This document shows, one piece after another, positions 1-8,075 of a DNA stretch of 64,000 nucleotides (position 1 is the first letter of the stretch; each line of letters starts with the position of its first letter). Position numbers and translations under genes: made by a program. The stretch lies in the NCBI GenBank assembly GCA_022843625.1, contig JALHNH010000008.1, positions 124,001 through 188,000 of the forward strand. The letters run 5' to 3'. Source of the DNA: Bryobacter sp. GTDB taxonomy: Bacteria; Acidobacteriota; Terriglobia; Bryobacterales; Bryobacteraceae. The notes under the pieces are model-generated. The model ran no database searches. It was given only the letters and a program-made list of their open reading frames with translations, and was not told where the DNA came from.

Positions 1-255
1 ATCGCCAAAGCCCACCAGATCTCACGCCTCGCCATAGTCCACCGCCTCGGTCGCATGGAAATCGGCGAAGCGAGTGTCGTCGTGATTGCCGCATCTCCCC
101 ATCGGCGGCCCAGCTTCGACGCCACACTCGAAGGCATCGACAGGCTCAAGCGCACCCTGCCGGTCTGGAAGAAGGAATACTTTACCGATGGCGAAATATG
201 GGTCGAAGGTGCCTGGGACGATTCCGTCGCCAGGCTTGGGACAAAAGCTACTTAG
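1..255 (+). CDS. moaE: Molybdopterin synthase catalytic subunit MoaE, C-terminal part
   Basis: The frame is open from base 1 and ends at TAA, giving the last 84 residues; the 5' end lies outside the window. MoaE is the large subunit of molybdopterin synthase, which moves sulfur from thiocarboxylated MoaD onto precursor Z in cytoplasmic molybdenum cofactor synthesis. The visible part carries the family run HRLGRMEIGEASVVV, then ASPHR and the basic IDRLKRTLPVWKKEYF segment that holds the active-site lysines. Its 3' end overlaps the convergent DUF2141 gene by 8 bases. Identification is confident; only the N-terminal half is unseen. Confidence 0.9.
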   Translation: MAKAHQISRLAIVHRLGRMEIGEASVVVIAASPHRRPSFDATLEGIDRLKRTLPVWKKEYFTDGEIWVEGAWDDSVARLGTKAT

Positions 256-730
256 CTTCTTCCTTGCCCGGATAGCGCATTTGCATCTGCACACGGTCGC
301 CGCATTTCAAATCTAAAGCCGCAGATGCAAACTTTGGCGTTTTCAGCACCGCCTTCGGATCCCGCGACATCCCCCAACCCTCTTTCGGCTTCCCGCTCGG
401 CTTCTTGTCCAACTTCTTGTTGGCATTCTCGTCGTGCAGCGTCACTACTGCAAAGCGTCCTGCGGCGAAGCTCTTCATTTTCAACTCCACCAGGCCATCC
501 TTTGCGGGCACCGCATCATGTTGAAACGCCAATTCATAGTTGTTGGGCCATCCCGTTTCGCTCGAAAAGATGGCAAAGCCCACAAAGCCTTTAGTCCCTT
601 TGACTCCACTAGCGGCAAGTGTCAATCCGCATTTGGGCTGGCTTTGGCCGTAGCCCGAAAAACTTGTGCAACAAAACAAGGCACACCATAACCAAATGCC
701 GCGTCCAGCAAAAGTGTCAGCGATAACCAT
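248..730 (-). CDS. DUF2141 family exported protein
   Basis: A 160-residue protein with a hydrophobic signal sequence (about residues 8-28, ending near GYGQS). The body has the DUF2141 hallmarks: a small beta-sandwich with the calcium-loop-like HDENANKKLDKK segment followed by PKEGWG. The family is secreted or periplasmic, and its biochemical role is unknown. The predicted ATG lies 65 bases from the divergent exporter gene at 796, so the gap probably holds promoters for both. The last 8 bases overlap moaE, tail to tail. Family assignment rests on motif memory, not a search. Confidence 0.75.
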   Translation of the reverse strand: MVIADTFAGRGIWLWCALFCCTSFSGYGQSQPKCGLTLAASGVKGTKGFVGFAIFSSETGWPNNYELAFQHDAVPAKDGLVELKMKSFAAGRFAVVTLHDENANKKLDKKPSGKPKEGWGMSRDPKAVLKTPKFASAALDLKCGDRVQMQMRYPGKEEAK

Positions 731-795
731 GCTTAAAGTATCCCCAAAAACCGAACCCCTGCTGCATTTCTAAGCTACCCTCAAAGCTGAAAACC

Positions 796-2943
796 TTGCT
801 CCGCTCCTCTCTCACCTTTGTCTCTGTCGCTCTGGTCACACTCGTCCTGGCTCTGCCTCTCAATACCTTGCGAGTGGACAACACCGCGGAATCCTGGCTC
901 CCCTCCGATTCTCCAGGCCTGCGGTCGCTCAAGGCTTTTGAGTCCCGTTTTGGAGACGGCTCTCTACTCATGGCTTACGTGTCGGGTCCGAATCTGCCGC
1001 AGCACCTGAGCCAATGGAAATCTCTTACTGCTCAACTGCGCACAATCCCTGCCCTTGACGCCGTTTACCCGCCCCGCTTTGTCGAAGAAGATGTCGATGG
1101 CCCCAGGCCGCCGGTGACAGCCTATCTGAATAGCCCGGACAACGCACATGCGGCCTTTTTGCTTCAAGCGAAAACCGGCCTGAGTGTTGACGACCAAAGC
1201 AAACTCATCGAGCGTCTGGAAGCCATGCTCGTTCAAAGTCCGCCCCCGCTTGGCCCATTCGGCCTGGCCGGCACAATGGTGATCACCCACGACCTTGACA
1301 CCGGCTCCAGAGAATCGCTCTCGATGATGGGCCCCCTTGTTGCCCTTGCCATGTGCGCACTGCTTTTCTTCAGCACCCATCAGTGGCGCGGCGTCGTCGC
1401 CGCATTGGTTGTGCTATTTCTTGCCAGCGTTTGGTCTCTCGGCCTGATGGCCTACTTGGGCCGTCCACTCAATTTGGTTGTATCTACTTTGCCCCCGATC
1501 CTCGCTGTGGTCACCATCACTCAGGCCATGCATATCCTCGCCTTCTTTCATAGTTTCCCGGCCTCACACTCTCGCGAGCTGGCCTGGCGTGAAGCGCTCC
1601 AGGGCATCTTTTGGCCCAGCCTGCTCTGCTGCGTCACTACAGCCACGGGCTTTGCTTCGCTTGCTATTTCTACGATTCCCCCAATCCGCGATCTCGGCAT
1701 CTTCACAGCCTTCGGCGTGGTGTCTACGTTCATCCTCTCCTTTACACTTTTCCCCAGCCTGCTTCGTCTGAGTGCAGCGGTACTGCCTCGCGGGGTTCAG
1801 GCTCAAACCTGGTTCACGCTGGATCGCGCTACGTCCTATACACACTGGCTCCTGCGCTGGCGAACGCCCATCATCGCCGCCATTATCGGCGCAGCCGCAT
1901 TCGCCCTGCTGGGCATCTACAGGATCCGTGTAGAATCACACATCCTAGAGTTCTTCCCGGCCACGCAGCGTGTCCCGATGAATTACCGCGCTATCGAGAA
2001 AAATTTGATGGGTCTCACTCCAATCGACATTGTCTTCTCCGGCCCTCGGGATGTCCTGCTCTCAGACAAGACGCTGGCCGCCTACAAGCGCTTCTTCGCA
2101 GAGGTGGTCGAGTCAGAAGCATTAGTCCAACAACTCGTGTCGATTCTGATTGAACCTTCTCGCCAGAAGCAGCTTGATTTCGTCTTGTCTCCGGCTGAAC
2201 TGCGCGAAGCAATCGCCTCTGACGACCTGCCAGACGCCATCGGCCGTTTCCTCGTTCTGGACGACAGCCGCATCATTCTAAGAACCACGCTGCTCACCAC
2301 GACAGATTCCTCCAATGCCGTATTTGGCCTGATCGAGCGCCTCCGCGCCCGCCTTGCCGCACAGTCGATCGATGGCGCCATCACCGGTACGATCGAGGGC
2401 CCAACGCCTCTTTTTGTTGAAGGTCAGGTGCTGCTGCTCAAAACACAAATCGAGTCTTTTGCCGTCGCTTTAGCAGTCACCGCGTTGGTAGTCTTTGCCG
2501 GCTTTCGTTCGGTTCGCGTGGCAATCCTCGCGCTGCTTCCAAATGTTGTCCCTATTGCACTCACACTCGGTTTTATGGGTTGGCGCGGCATTCCTCTTAA
2601 CACCGCCACCGTAACCGTCGCTGGCATTGCCCTCGGGCTGATCGTCGACGACACGATCCACTTTCTCTATCGCTATTTGAATGCACGGAAACAAATGGAC
2701 CCCCAAGCAGCCGTCAGCCGTGCCCTCTTCACCATGGGAAAAGCGGCAATCGTAAGTAGTGGTGCCGTCGCTCTTGGGTTTGCTCTTTTTGCCTTCTCTC
2801 CCTTCAAGCCCACAGCCTATTTCGGGCTGCTCATCGCGATTACTGCAATCTCTGCCTCCGTGTGCGATCTCGTTTTTCTCCCGGCGCTCCTGGCCCGAGG
2901 CGCAACCAATACATCTATTCCCGCGTCTGATAATTTGAAATAG
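796..2943 (+). CDS. MMPL/RND-superfamily exporter (HAE3-like)
   Basis: A 715-residue inner-membrane protein in the usual RND arrangement: one N-terminal membrane segment (about 5-22), a large periplasmic loop, a block of segments from about 176 to 330, a second single segment near 355-375, another loop, and a last block from about 551 to 705. The motif GLIVDDTIHFLYRYL (about 613-627) is characteristic of MMPL/HAE3 transporters, where the acidic residues relay protons. Such proteins move lipids or hydrophobic compounds, often hopanoids; the substrate here is unknown. The start is TTG, and I see no nearby in-frame ATG that would keep the first membrane segment. The VWFA gene begins 32 bases downstream. 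Confidence 0.87.
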   Translation: MLRSSLTFVSVALVTLVLALPLNTLRVDNTAESWLPSDSPGLRSLKAFESRFGDGSLLMAYVSGPNLPQHLSQWKSLTAQLRTIPALDAVYPPRFVEEDVDGPRPPVTAYLNSPDNAHAAFLLQAKTGLSVDDQSKLIERLEAMLVQSPPPLGPFGLAGTMVITHDLDTGSRESLSMMGPLVALAMCALLFFSTHQWRGVVAALVVLFLASVWSLGLMAYLGRPLNLVVSTLPPILAVVTITQAMHILAFFHSFPASHSRELAWREALQGIFWPSLLCCVTTATGFASLAISTIPPIRDLGIFTAFGVVSTFILSFTLFPSLLRLSAAVLPRGVQAQTWFTLDRATSYTHWLLRWRTPIIAAIIGAAAFALLGIYRIRVESHILEFFPATQRVPMNYRAIEKNLMGLTPIDIVFSGPRDVLLSDKTLAAYKRFFAEVVESEALVQQLVSILIEPSRQKQLDFVLSPAELREAIASDDLPDAIGRFLVLDDSRIILRTTLLTTTDSSNAVFGLIERLRARLAAQSIDGAITGTIEGPTPLFVEGQVLLLKTQIESFAVALAVTALVVFAGFRSVRVAILALLPNVVPIALTLGFMGWRGIPLNTATVTVAGIALGLIVDDTIHFLYRYLNARKQMDPQAAVSRALFTMGKAAIVSSGAVALGFALFAFSPFKPTAYFGLLIAITAISASVCDLVFLPALLARGATNTSIPASDNLK

Positions 2944-2975
2944 ATGCGTACCCCGCCCGCATCACGTCCTGCCCA

Positions 2976-3863
2976 ATGACCCGTCGTTCCTTATTTGCTG
3001 CCCCGCTGCTTCTGCACGCACAAGACCCAATCTTGCGCGTAGACGTCAAACTGATTCGAATTCTCGCTAGCGTCCGAGATCAAAACGGCCAGCTCTTCGG
3101 CGGTCTCGGCAAAGAAGACTTCCAGATTTTCGATAACGGCACCGAGCAGGAAATTTCGATCTTCGAGCGCTCCACCACTCAGGCCCTCAACGTCATCGTG
3201 ATGCTCGACATCAGCGCGAGCGTAGCTAAAGATCTGAAGTACGAAACCGAATCTGCCATCCGCTTTGCCCGCTCCCTCTTCAAAGAAGGCAACCCCGACG
3301 ACACCCTTGCCCTGATCACCTTCAACCACAACGTCGACATCATTGCCAGCTTCACCCGCCGCATCCAGCGTCTCGAAAATGCCGTCCGCGATATCAAGAC
3401 CGGCGCTGGCACTTCCCTCTACGATGCCCTCTTCCTCGCCAGCGAAGAGCTCGAAGGCCGCGAAGGCCGCAAGGTGATCATCTGTGTTTCAGACGGCGGC
3501 GACACTGCCTCCTACAAGAAATTCAACGCGGCCAATATTGCCGTCCAGCGCGCTCAGGCTGCCGTGTATCCGATTCTAGTCACACCCATCATCAACGATG
3601 CAGGCCGCAACACGGGAGGCGAAAACGCTCTACAGTTGATTGCAGAACGCAGTGGCGGCCGCGTGCTGCAGCCATCCAGCTACGAAAAACTCGGCCTCGC
3701 GTTTGACGAGATCCTCCGCGACCTCCGCACCCAATATTTCCTCGCCTACTACCCCAAGAGTCAATCCGTCAAAGGCAACCCTTTTCATCGCCTGGAAGTA
3801 AAAGTCCGCCGCCCCAATTTGCGGGTCTCTGCGCGTACTGGCTACTATGAAGAGACTCTCTAG
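2976..3863 (+). CDS. VWFA-related exported protein of acidobacterial type
   Basis: A 295-residue protein with a short N-terminal signal (TRRSLFAAPLLLHAQ). A beta-rich module (VRDQNGQLFGGLGKEDFQIF) comes first, then a von Willebrand A domain whose MIDAS motif DISAS lies at about residues 78-82, with later conserved T and D positions (GAGTSLYDAL, CVSDGGD). It ends with a conserved tail (YFLAYYP... GYY). Proteins of this type are highly expanded in Acidobacteria and are thought to bind ligands metal-dependently outside the cytoplasm. The exact role is unknown. It lies between the exporter and the Hfq-like gene on the same strand with short gaps, so co-transcription is likely. Confidence 0.88.
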   Translation: MTRRSLFAAPLLLHAQDPILRVDVKLIRILASVRDQNGQLFGGLGKEDFQIFDNGTEQEISIFERSTTQALNVIVMLDISASVAKDLKYETESAIRFARSLFKEGNPDDTLALITFNHNVDIIASFTRRIQRLENAVRDIKTGAGTSLYDALFLASEELEGREGRKVIICVSDGGDTASYKKFNAANIAVQRAQAAVYPILVTPIINDAGRNTGGENALQLIAERSGGRVLQPSSYEKLGLAFDEILRDLRTQYFLAYYPKSQSVKGNPFHRLEVKVRRPNLRVSARTGYYEETL

Positions 3864-3872
3864 TCTCTCTCC

Positions 3873-4115
3873 ATGGCCAAAGCCAAACCAAAAACCAAAG
3901 CGCCGATTCTCACCCTGGCTGAAGACGGCTATCTGCGAAAGCTCGCGGCAGACAAAACCCCAGTCGATGTAAAGATGCTCAACGGCAAGTCTTTCCACGG
4001 GACTGTGGAAATTTTCGATGCCGAAATCATCCGTCTTGCACAAGCAGGCTCCGCCAGCCTCCTCATCTATAAAGACGAAATTAAATATCTCGCCGAAGAA
4101 AAAGTCCAAGCATGA
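3873..4115 (+). CDS. hfq: Hfq-like Sm-fold RNA-binding protein
   Basis: An 80-residue protein that aligns end to end with the Sm fold of Hfq. The region YLRKLAADKTPVDVKMLNG corresponds to the N-terminal helix and first strands, FHGTVEIFD to the Sm1 strand pair with the conserved FD, and LLIYKDEI to the Sm2 motif YKHAI. The Sm2 histidine is Asp here, and the usual glutamine and Asp before the helix are not obvious, so both RNA faces may differ from enterobacterial Hfq. The N-terminus is lysine-rich. The stop overlaps the next ATG (ATGA), implying translational coupling with the inositol monophosphatase. The name is from motif alignment by eye; hexamer formation and sRNA binding are not shown. 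Confidence 0.72.
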   Translation: MAKAKPKTKAPILTLAEDGYLRKLAADKTPVDVKMLNGKSFHGTVEIFDAEIIRLAQAGSASLLIYKDEIKYLAEEKVQA

Positions 4116-4936
4116 AGCATTTTGTAGAAACTGCCGCCCATATTGCCCGAGAAGCCGCCGTTATTGTGGAAGGCTTCCAGCGCGAAAAGATAGGCTTTGA
4201 GCTCAAAGGCGAATCAGACCTGGTCACGATGGCCGACCGTCAAAGCGAAGTCCTCATCACGACGCGCTTGCGCGAAGCCTTTCCCACCCACGCGATCGTT
4301 GCCGAAGAAGGCAACAACACTCACTCTTCTTCTGGCTACCGTTGGTATGTGGACCCGGTCGACGGCACCACCAACTTCGCCCACGGCTTCCCCATTTACA
4401 ACATCACGATGGCCCTTGAAAAGGACAATGAGATGATCGCCGGCGTCGTCTACGATCCCACCCGCGACGAAATGTTCACCGCCGAAAAATCGGCCGGCGC
4501 CTACCTCAACGGAGAGCGCCTCACTGTATCCAAAGCGAACGCAATCGCAGACTCGCTCTACTCCACCGGCTTTCCCAGCCGTCGCCGCCACCAGAACGTC
4601 AATATCCATTTTTATTACCAGCTCGCGATGATCTCCCACGGAGTTCGCCGCACTGGCTCCGCCGCGATTGACCTTGCTTATGTAGCCTGTGGCCGCCTCG
4701 ACGGCTTCTGGGAATTTGGCCTCAACCCCTGGGACATGGCCGCCGGCCGCTTACTGGTAGAAGAAGCCGGAGGCATGATCACCGACATGCACGGCGCCCC
4801 CCACCACATCATCACCAGCGATCACTTACTGGCTACTAACACTCACATCCATCAGCCGACTCTTGCGCTATTCGAGGATATATTCTCCGATAGGTCTCCC
4901 TATTTGATCCCGCAGGTTTCGCTTTACCAACGATAA
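4112..4936 (+). CDS. Inositol monophosphatase family protein
   Basis: A 274-residue cytoplasmic phosphatase of the FIG superfamily, predicted to hydrolyse myo-inositol-1-phosphate or a related sugar phosphate with Mg2+. Metal-site motifs are complete: SDLVTMADRQSE early on, the EEG acidic patch, DPVDGTTNFAHG, and the C-terminal NPWDMAAGRLLVEEAGG. Length matches SuhB/ImpA enzymes. It starts inside the stop of the Hfq-like gene (ATGA). In E. coli the homologue SuhB also acts in rRNA antitermination, so pairing with an RNA chaperone is suggestive, but that link is inference. Confidence 0.9.
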   Translation: MKHFVETAAHIAREAAVIVEGFQREKIGFELKGESDLVTMADRQSEVLITTRLREAFPTHAIVAEEGNNTHSSSGYRWYVDPVDGTTNFAHGFPIYNITMALEKDNEMIAGVVYDPTRDEMFTAEKSAGAYLNGERLTVSKANAIADSLYSTGFPSRRRHQNVNIHFYYQLAMISHGVRRTGSAAIDLAYVACGRLDGFWEFGLNPWDMAAGRLLVEEAGGMITDMHGAPHHIITSDHLLATNTHIHQPTLALFEDIFSDRSPYLIPQVSLYQR

Positions 4937-5028
4937 CCATCCCGACAACACATTCTGTTTTCAACTATCCTTAAAAATAAGCTTCAAAGCATCCAACCTT
5001 TTGCTTTTAAGCCGAGAAGATTGGATGC

Positions 5029-6438
5029 ATGAAATGTCTCGTCATAGCTGCGTTTCTTTCGGTTGCAGTCGCAGCGGCGGCCCCAAAGGATATTTTGATC
5101 CTTCATTCTTACCGCGTTGGATACGCCTGGACTGATGAAGCTTCCCGGGGCTTCATCGAGACATTCGGACAGGCTGGCGAGTTCAACCTCTGGTCTGAGT
5201 TTCTGGATGCCCGCCGCCAAAGTTATCCGAGGAACTCCGCATTACAACTTTCTCAAATAGCCAGCAGGCACCAGGGCAGGAAATTCGATTTAATCCTGGC
5301 CGTAGACGATGAAGCACTGGATTTTATAGTAAATCGAAGCAATGGTCTTTTTGGATCTGTGCCTGTTGTGTTTTGCGGAATCAACGAATGGGAGCTAACC
5401 TACAAACTTCCCCGTAACCGCTATACAGGTCTGCTTCAAAAGCTTCCCGTGGATCAGGTGCTCTCGGCAATTTCTTTCATTCAGCCTAAGACCACCGACG
5501 TCTTTGTCGTATCCGAAAACAGCGCGTTCGGAGCCTCTATGAGAAGAGCCTTTGAGCAGGCACTTCCACCTTCAGGAAAGTTCCGGTTCCACTCAATTGA
5601 TGGAAGGTACTTGAGCCTCGAGAAGATCAAGGCCGAGGTGAAGGCAATTGCTCCTGGCGGAATTGTAGTCCTTTGTGAGATTCGCCAGGATTCCGAATCC
5701 CGCTACGTGGATCGCAAATCCGGGGAAATGGCAGTTGCTTCTGTTTCCTCTGTCCCTGTACTTGCCGTCGATATCAGCCGCGTGGGAGATGGCATTTTGA
5801 TGGGGATCCCAAACGGTGGATTTGAGCATGCCAAAGCTGCCTCGAACATAGCTCTAAAACTGCTTGGGGGCGCCGCTCCCGATTCGATTCCTGCATTTTC
5901 GCCCGGAGACGTGGTTCTTAATTTCGACCATGCCGAAATGCAGCGCTGGAATCTGAGCGAGTCAGCGCTTCCGCCAGGATCGCAGATCCTGAATCGACCT
6001 CCATCGATCTGGCGTGAATATCGCAACTGGATCCTGGCTGGACTTGCTGTTGCCGGTCTCCAATTCCTGGCAATTTCAGCCCTTGTAGTTAACGTCGTAC
6101 GTCGCCGAAGAATCCAGGCGCGGCTTAGAGACGCGCTAAGGTCGGCCAACGAGGCTGCTGCACTCAAGAGTCGCTTTATTGCCAACATGAGCCACGAATT
6201 GCGCACTCCGATGAATGGTGTCCTTGGTCTGCTGGACGAACTTCAATCGACAAAATTGGACCCAGAGCAGCAAAGTGACGCTGCAATCGCTGCAGATTCA
6301 GCCCGTTCCCTTCTGGCGGTTTTGAATGACATCCTCGACATTTCGCAGATGGAAGCTGGCCGGCTTAAGATCGTGTCCGGACCCTTTCCGGACCCTTTTC
6401 GCTTCGGGAGAATCTACCAAAGATCTGCAGCCTTTTAA
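5029..6438 (+). CDS. Hybrid sensor histidine kinase, N-terminal fragment (frameshifted)
   Basis: A 469-residue fragment. A signal peptide (about 1-18) is followed by a periplasmic domain resembling ABC-transporter substrate-binding proteins (DILILHSYRVGYAWTDEA to about residue 300), one membrane segment (about 334-357), a short linker and the HisKA box FIANMSHELRTPMNG with the phospho-acceptor His at about 389. After DISQMEAGRLKIVSGPF the frame is lost and a stop follows about 20 residues later. The cause is visible: an 11-bp sequence is present twice at 6376-6397. Removing one copy joins this frame to the fragment at 6492-7313 and restores a protein of about 757 residues. Codons are less C-biased than in the neighbours. 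Confidence 0.85.
   Translation: MKCLVIAAFLSVAVAAAAPKDILILHSYRVGYAWTDEASRGFIETFGQAGEFNLWSEFLDARRQSYPRNSALQLSQIASRHQGRKFDLILAVDDEALDFIVNRSNGLFGSVPVVFCGINEWELTYKLPRNRYTGLLQKLPVDQVLSAISFIQPKTTDVFVVSENSAFGASMRRAFEQALPPSGKFRFHSIDGRYLSLEKIKAEVKAIAPGGIVVLCEIRQDSESRYVDRKSGEMAVASVSSVPVLAVDISRVGDGILMGIPNGGFEHAKAASNIALKLLGGAAPDSIPAFSPGDVVLNFDHAEMQRWNLSESALPPGSQILNRPPSIWREYRNWILAGLAVAGLQFLAISALVVNVVRRRRIQARLRDALRSANEAAALKSRFIANMSHELRTPMNGVLGLLDELQSTKLDPEQQSDAAIAADSARSLLAVLNDILDISQMEAGRLKIVSGPFPDPFRFGRIYQRSAAF
6376..6397 (+). repeat. 11-bp perfect tandem duplication that frameshifts the histidine kinase
   Basis: TCCGGACCCTT occurs at 6376-6386 and again directly at 6387-6397. With a single copy the reading would run VSGPFSLRENLPKICSLL, exactly what is expected between the HisKA and HATPase domains; with two copies the frame changes by 11 bases and ends at 6438. 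It may be a real mutation, a reversible slip-strand switch or an assembly error. Confidence 0.92.
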
Positions 6439-6491
6439 GCCTTACAGCCAGGGAATCCGGCATATCCCTGACCTACGAAATCGATCCCTCT

Positions 6492-7313
6492 GTGCCACCA
6501 GTTCTAATCGGCGACTCTGACCGCTTGCGACAAGTACTGATCAATCTTTCCTCAAACGCTTTGAAATTCACCCGCGAGGGCGAGGTTCGCATTGAAGCTC
6601 GTCAGATCGGCAGCGACGGGAAGCACAGTCTGATTCGGGTGGAGGTTCACGATACGGGCATTGGCATTGCCCCCGATCAGATGAGTCGCATTTTTGAACC
6701 ATTTACTCAGGTCGACGATTCCTCTTCCCGAAAAGTAGGTGGTGTGGGGCTTGGCCTGGCCATCTCAAAAGAGCTGGTCTCTCTTATGGGCGGAAAGTTA
6801 GGAGGTGAAAGCAAGCCTGGAGAAGGCAGCACTTTCTGGATCGAAATCCCTTTTGAAATCGCTATTCAGTCCTTGAGGATCGAGGTCCCAGCTACGGCCG
6901 TGCAGCAAAGGTTTGATGGCAGAGTAGTCCTGCTAGTGGAGGACAACGCTGTGAATCGACTGGTTGCCCGTAAATTGTTAGACCGTACCGGCTGCCGTAC
7001 CGTTGTCGCCGAGGATGGTGAGCAGTGCCTCCTTCGCCTCAATGAAGAACACTTCGATCTGATCCTGATGGACGTCCAAATGCCGGGGATGTCCGGGCTG
7101 GAAGCGACTCGCGAGATCCGTCGCCTGGAATCGGCACTCAGAAACATCCCGATCGTTGCCCTCACGGCAAGCTCTATGCCAGGCGATCGCGAGCAATGCA
7201 TCGCAGCCGGCATGAACGACTATCTCAGCAAGCCCATCGCCGCAGCTGATCTTCATCTCGCTCTCAGCCGCTGGCTGGGTTCTTCGACCGGAAAGCAGGG
7301 CGAGAATTCCTAA
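6492..7313 (+). CDS. Hybrid sensor histidine kinase, C-terminal fragment (HATPase + receiver)
   Basis: The distal part of the kinase split at 6376-6397. The open frame extends upstream to about 6399 (SLRENLPKICSLLSL), so the GTG at 6492 is only the first start-like codon and may not be used. It contains the HATPase domain with N box (LINLSSNALKF), G1 (DTGIGI) and G2 (GVGLGLAI), then a receiver domain with its acidic pair (VEDN) and phospho-acceptor Asp (LILMDVQMPGM, about residue 194 of the fragment) and the conserved Lys (LSKPI). All catalytic motifs are intact, so the damage looks recent or reversible. Confidence 0.85.
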   Translation: MPPVLIGDSDRLRQVLINLSSNALKFTREGEVRIEARQIGSDGKHSLIRVEVHDTGIGIAPDQMSRIFEPFTQVDDSSSRKVGGVGLGLAISKELVSLMGGKLGGESKPGEGSTFWIEIPFEIAIQSLRIEVPATAVQQRFDGRVVLLVEDNAVNRLVARKLLDRTGCRTVVAEDGEQCLLRLNEEHFDLILMDVQMPGMSGLEATREIRRLESALRNIPIVALTASSMPGDREQCIAAGMNDYLSKPIAAADLHLALSRWLGSSTGKQGENS

Positions 7314-7365
7314 GTTGCGCCTTGTTTGCCAGGTAGGAATTCATCACCTCGCAATTTTGTGTTGA

Positions 7366-7371
7366 TATGCT
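7366..7371 (+). promoter_or_regulatory. -10-like hexamer TATGCT for a leaderless NTF2-like mRNA
   Basis: TATGCT ends 7 bases before the ATG at 7379, which places the expected transcription start on or next to the start codon. It argues against the ATG at 7367, which lies inside the hexamer. No clear -35 is seen. Confidence 0.35.
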
Positions 7372-7378
7372 CCCAAAC

Positions 7379-7744
7379 ATGACTATCAGCGAAGTAGCCA
7401 CCCAACTCGTTGCCCTCTGCAAAGAAGGCAAATTCCACGAAGCCATCGCAACCCTCTACGCCGAAGACGCCACCAGCCTCGAACCCATGGCCTACGGCCC
7501 CATGCCCCGCAAGACCGAAGGCAAAGCCGCAATCCTCGCCAAAGGCGAATGGTGGATGAACGCCCATGAGGTCCATTCCATGACTACCGACGGCCCCTTC
7601 GTCAGCCCGGAACATTTCGTCGTCATCTTCAATATCGACGTCACTAACAAAGAATCCGGCCAGCGCATGGCGGGCAGGGAAGCCGGCATCTACACCGTCG
7701 TCGACGGCAAAGTGGCAACCGAGCAATTCCTCGGCGGAATCTAA
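7379..7744 (+). CDS. SnoaL/NTF2-like domain protein
   Basis: A protein of 121 residues starting MTISEVATQL, with the size and pattern of the SnoaL-like NTF2 fold: an amphipathic N-terminal helix, LYAEDATSLEP, a middle helix (GKAAILAKGEWWMNAHE) and curved beta strands to the end. Proteins of this fold are small cytoplasmic isomerases, cyclases or ligand-binding domains; the substrate cannot be told. I chose the ATG at 7379 over 7367 because the earlier one overlaps a probable -10 box. It converges on the FliS-like gene with a 13-base gap. Confidence 0.72.
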   Translation: MTISEVATQLVALCKEGKFHEAIATLYAEDATSLEPMAYGPMPRKTEGKAAILAKGEWWMNAHEVHSMTTDGPFVSPEHFVVIFNIDVTNKESGQRMAGREAGIYTVVDGKVATEQFLGGI

Positions 7745-7757
7745 GACAACTTCTCAA

Positions 7758-8075
7758 CTAGGCCGTGAGGTTGACCAATTCCTCAACCTCAAGGGCCTCT
7801 ACCTTTCGCTCCACCGCATTCACAAAGCCCCGCCGCAATTCTGTCAACACACGCGCTGCCGCCCACTCCCGCTCACGTTCTCCGTAGCTCAGGCAATCGA
7901 GGCAATACTCACACAGCATCACAACATGTTCATCCGCCCGGCTCCTCACCGGCACGGCCCCCTGCGCCACACCATATATGGCATACTGCGCCTCCAGAAG
8001 ACCTTCCACTCGCCCGCTCTCAATCCCGGCAATGGCCTGATCGAGCAATTGAATCAATAAGCGCAATTGGGTCAT
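7758..8075 (-). CDS. FliS-like export chaperone candidate
   Basis: A 105-residue mostly helical protein directly downstream of the flagellin-like gene, with its ATG overlapping that gene's stop (TAATG). The pattern LLIQLLDQAIAGIESGR, followed by later helices with ELRRGF, resembles FliS, the four-helix chaperone that holds flagellin C-termini before secretion. FliS usually runs to about 125 residues and starts with a tyrosine-rich helix, which is missing or very short here. The call leans on gene order as much as on sequence; it could be an unrelated helical protein. Confidence 0.45.
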   Translation of the reverse strand: MTQLRLLIQLLDQAIAGIESGRVEGLLEAQYAIYGVAQGAVPVRSRADEHVVMLCEYCLDCLSYGEREREWAAARVLTELRRGFVNAVERKVEALEVEELVNLTA

